Source: Phyllobacteriaceae bacterium UBA1940 (GTDB lineage Bacteria > Pseudomonadota > Alphaproteobacteria > Rhizobiales > Rhizobiaceae). Taken from it: a stretch of DNA of 24,128 nucleotides. Both the position numbers and the translations under genes were made by a program. How positions within the stretch are numbered: position 1 is the stretch's first letter; every line of letters starts with the position of its first letter. The notes beneath the pieces are model-generated. The model was not told where the DNA came from and did not search any database. It was given only the letters and a program-made list of their open reading frames with translations. This document shows, piece after piece, positions 22,191 through 24,128 of the stretch. The stretch covers positions 1 through 24,128 of the forward strand of contig DDFA01000005.1 in assembly GCA_002336975.1 (NCBI GenBank), in the 5' to 3' direction.

Positions 22191-24128
22191 CTAGCGATCG
22201 TCGTTTCTCCCGCGTTCCCGGCGGCCTTCGCGCCCGCGCCTGCGTCCGCCGCCGTCCGCGCCGCCGTCGGCCAGCGCCTTGCGCGGCGGCAGCGTAACCT
22301 GCTGTGCCAGTTTCGGGAACGGGTCGACCTTGTTGGGCAAGGCCATCGCGTCGATGAACAATTGCTGAAAATTCGGTTCCAGCGCCGTCTCGATCTTTTC
22401 GATCTTTCCGACTTCGCGCTCGATCTCGCGGCGATGGTTGCGGTTGAGCAGCGCCATCAGCGCGCCAGTGCCCGCCGCATTGCCGACGGCTTTCACCTCG
22501 GCGAGGTCGCAATCGGGGATCAGCCCCAGCACCATCGCGAATTTCGGGTCGATGAACGAGCCGAACGCGCCGGCGAAACGGATCGTGTCGACAGTCTCGA
22601 CGCCCTGCTTCTCCATCAGCAGCTTGATGCCGGCATAGAGCGCCGCCTTGGCCAGCTGGATGGCGCGCACATCGTTCTGGGTCACGGTCAGGTCCGGCTC
22701 GCCTTCCCGGCCCTTGCGCAGCAGGTAGGAGAAGGTGCGGCCATTCGGAACGATGCGGTCGCTGCGTTCGGCCAGCGATCCGTCGACGACGCCGTCTTCG
22801 GAGATGATCCCCGACAGATACATTTCGGCGACCACCTCGATGATGCCCGAGCCGCAGATGCCGGTGACGCCGACGCTGGAGGCGGCTTCCGCAAAGCCTT
22901 CTTCGTCGGACCACTTGTCGACGCCGATGACGCGGAACTTCGGCTCCAGCGTGGCAGGATCGATGCGCACGCGCTCGATCGCGCCGGGCGCGGCGCGCTG
23001 GCCGGAGGAGATTTCCGCGCCCTCGAAGGCGGGGCCGGTGGGCGAGGAGGCGGCGACGACGCGGCTTTTGTTGCCGAGCACGATTTCCGCATTGGTGCCG
23101 ACATCGACCAGCAGCATCATGCGATCCTGCCGGTAGGGGCCTTCGGCAAGCGTCGCCCCCGCCGCATCCGCGCCGACATGGCCGGCGATGCAGGGCAGCG
23201 TATAGAGCCGCGCACCGCGATTGACCTCGATATCGATCTCATGCGCCCAATATTGCAGCGCGCCGGAGACGGCGAGCGCGAAGGGCGCCTGGCCAAGTTC
23301 CGTCGGGTCGATGCCGAGGAAGAGGTGGTGCATGATGGGGTTGGCGACGAAGACGAGGTCGAGGATATCGTGCCGGTCGACCTCACCTTCCTCGCAGACC
23401 TTGCCGATCAGGCTGTTGACGGCCTCGCGCACAGCCTTGGTCATGGCTTCCCGACCGTCCGGGTTCATCATGACGTAGGAGACGCGGCTCATCAGGTCCT
23501 CGCCGAAGCGGATCTGCGGGTTCGACGTGCCGGAGGAGGCGACGATGCGGCCGGAGAGCAGCGAGACGAGATGCATGGCGATGGTCGTCGAGCCGATATC
23601 GCAGGCGATGCCGTAGGCCTCGTTCTTGAGGCCCGGCCAGAGGCCGACGATGAAGGGGCGCGAACTATCCATGTCGCGGTGGATGGCGGCGGTGACGCCC
23701 CACTCGCCCTTGCGCAGGATCGACTGGACCTGCGGGATGAGATGGGGGGCGATGAGAAGGTCCTTCCAGCCCCAGTCCTTTTCCAGGATGACCTTGAGGC
23801 GGTCGAGGTCGCCGAGCGGCTTGTGCATGTCGGGTTCGTCCACCTCGACATAGCAGAGCTGGACGGCGGCGTTGCGCTCGATGACGCGGTCGGTCGCGGC
23901 CTTGCGCACGACCTGCGCATTGATGACGGTGTCCTGCGGCACGTCGACGACGAGATCGCCGAGGATGAGGGCGGAGCAGGAGAGGCGGCGTCCTTCGGGA
24001 AGGCCGCGGATTTTCTCGTAGCGCTCTTCCTTCGGGCCCTTTTCGGAGATGTGGTCGAGGGAGGAGACGATCTTGTGCTTGGCGAAGTTGCCTTCCTGCA
24101 CCTCGATCTGACAGCGCCCGCAGGTCGC
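22191..24128 (-). CDS. DUF4445/ASKHA protein with 2Fe-2S domain, RACo-like corrinoid activator (5' end off the window)
   Basis: The last 645 residues of a protein that runs off the right edge. The fragment opens ATCGRCQIEVQEG, with CGxC cysteines and a further one in RRLSCSALI about 45 residues on, the remnant of a ferredoxin-type 2Fe-2S domain. A linker follows, then the DUF4445 ATPase-like domain (DIGSTTIAMHL, LLVDVGTNAEIVLG, SPTGPAFEGAEISSGQRA). RACo proteins use this layout to reduce inactivated Co(II) corrinoid proteins of methyltransferases. In rhizobia they accompany MttB-type glycine betaine or other methyltransferases, which would fit the methylamine genes here. The C-terminus is an Arg/Gly-rich tail of about 25 residues. 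The hydrolase overlaps or follows it directly. Confidence 0.87.
   Translation of the reverse strand, partial: ATCGRCQIEVQEGNFAKHKIVSSLDHISEKGPKEERYEKIRGLPEGRRLSCSALILGDLVVDVPQDTVINAQVVRKAATDRVIERNAAVQLCYVEVDEPDMHKPLGDLDRLKVILEKDWGWKDLLIAPHLIPQVQSILRKGEWGVTAAIHRDMDSSRPFIVGLWPGLKNEAYGIACDIGSTTIAMHLVSLLSGRIVASSGTSNPQIRFGEDLMSRVSYVMMNPDGREAMTKAVREAVNSLIGKVCEEGEVDRHDILDLVFVANPIMHHLFLGIDPTELGQAPFALAVSGALQYWAHEIDIEVNRGARLYTLPCIAGHVGADAAGATLAEGPYRQDRMMLLVDVGTNAEIVLGNKSRVVAASSPTGPAFEGAEISSGQRAAPGAIERVRIDPATLEPKFRVIGVDKWSDEEGFAEAASSVGVTGICGSGIIEVVAEMYLSGIISEDGVVDGSLAERSDRIVPNGRTFSYLLRKGREGEPDLTVTQNDVRAIQLAKAALYAGIKLLMEKQGVETVDTIRFAGAFGSFIDPKFAMVLGLIPDCDLAEVKAVGNAAGTGALMALLNRNHRREIEREVGKIEKIETALEPNFQQLFIDAMALPNKVDPFPKLAQQVTLPPRKALADGGADGGGRRRGREGRRERGRNDDR

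Overview
The window is high-GC (roughly two-thirds GC by eye), densely coding alphaproteobacterial DNA. Gene content and protein style point to Hyphomicrobiales (Rhizobiales), probably a Phyllobacteriaceae/Mesorhizobium-like organism: a soxBDA operon, a GlxA/GbdR-type AraC regulator, several DUF1127 peptides beside a LysR regulator, an ohr/ohrR pair, and a DUF4445 (RACo-like) protein. I see no rRNA, tRNA, CRISPR array, insertion sequence or phage gene. The assignment rests on recognition, not on a database search.

Layout. (1) 1-1982, minus: sarcosine oxidase genes soxB, soxD and the start of soxA, which runs off the left edge. (2) 2114-4963, plus: a large MscS-family channel and a small exported protein, closed by a clear terminator. 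(3) 5165-12222, plus: a six-gene block, partly with ATGA overlaps. It encodes a HAD-UbiA phosphoribosyl-polyprenyl-phosphate synthase, a DprE1-like FAD oxidase, a four-helix DMT/SMR-type membrane protein, an extended SDR, a class III aminotransferase and a multi-pass membrane protein that may be a GT-C glycosyltransferase. (4) 12360-14921, plus: a dimethylglycine/sarcosine dehydrogenase-like flavoprotein. (5) 14964-15974: ohr and its MarR-type regulator ohrR, divergent, with two palindromic operators. (6) 16041-18065: a DUF1194 exported VWA-like protein convergent with nhaA. (7) 18188-19186, minus: a GbdR-like AraC regulator. (8) 19331-20265, minus: three very small genes, two of them DUF1127, facing a LysR regulator at 20389-21303. 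(9) 21314-24128, minus: an alpha/beta hydrolase preceded by a DUF4445/2Fe-2S corrinoid-activator-like protein that runs off the right edge.

Two themes emerge. The first is N-methyl amine catabolism: soxBDA, the dehydrogenase at 12360, the GbdR-like regulator and the RACo-like protein all fit the route glycine betaine to dimethylglycine to sarcosine to glycine. A shared TGTCGCA motif upstream of the dehydrogenase and around the regulator hints at common control. The second is the 5165-12222 block. It resembles the mycobacterial decaprenylphosphoryl-ribose/arabinose route in its first steps, but has no recognisable DprE2 in the cluster and carries an aminotransferase. It is the best candidate here for an undescribed lipid-linked pentose (perhaps aminopentose) pathway for a cell-envelope glycan.
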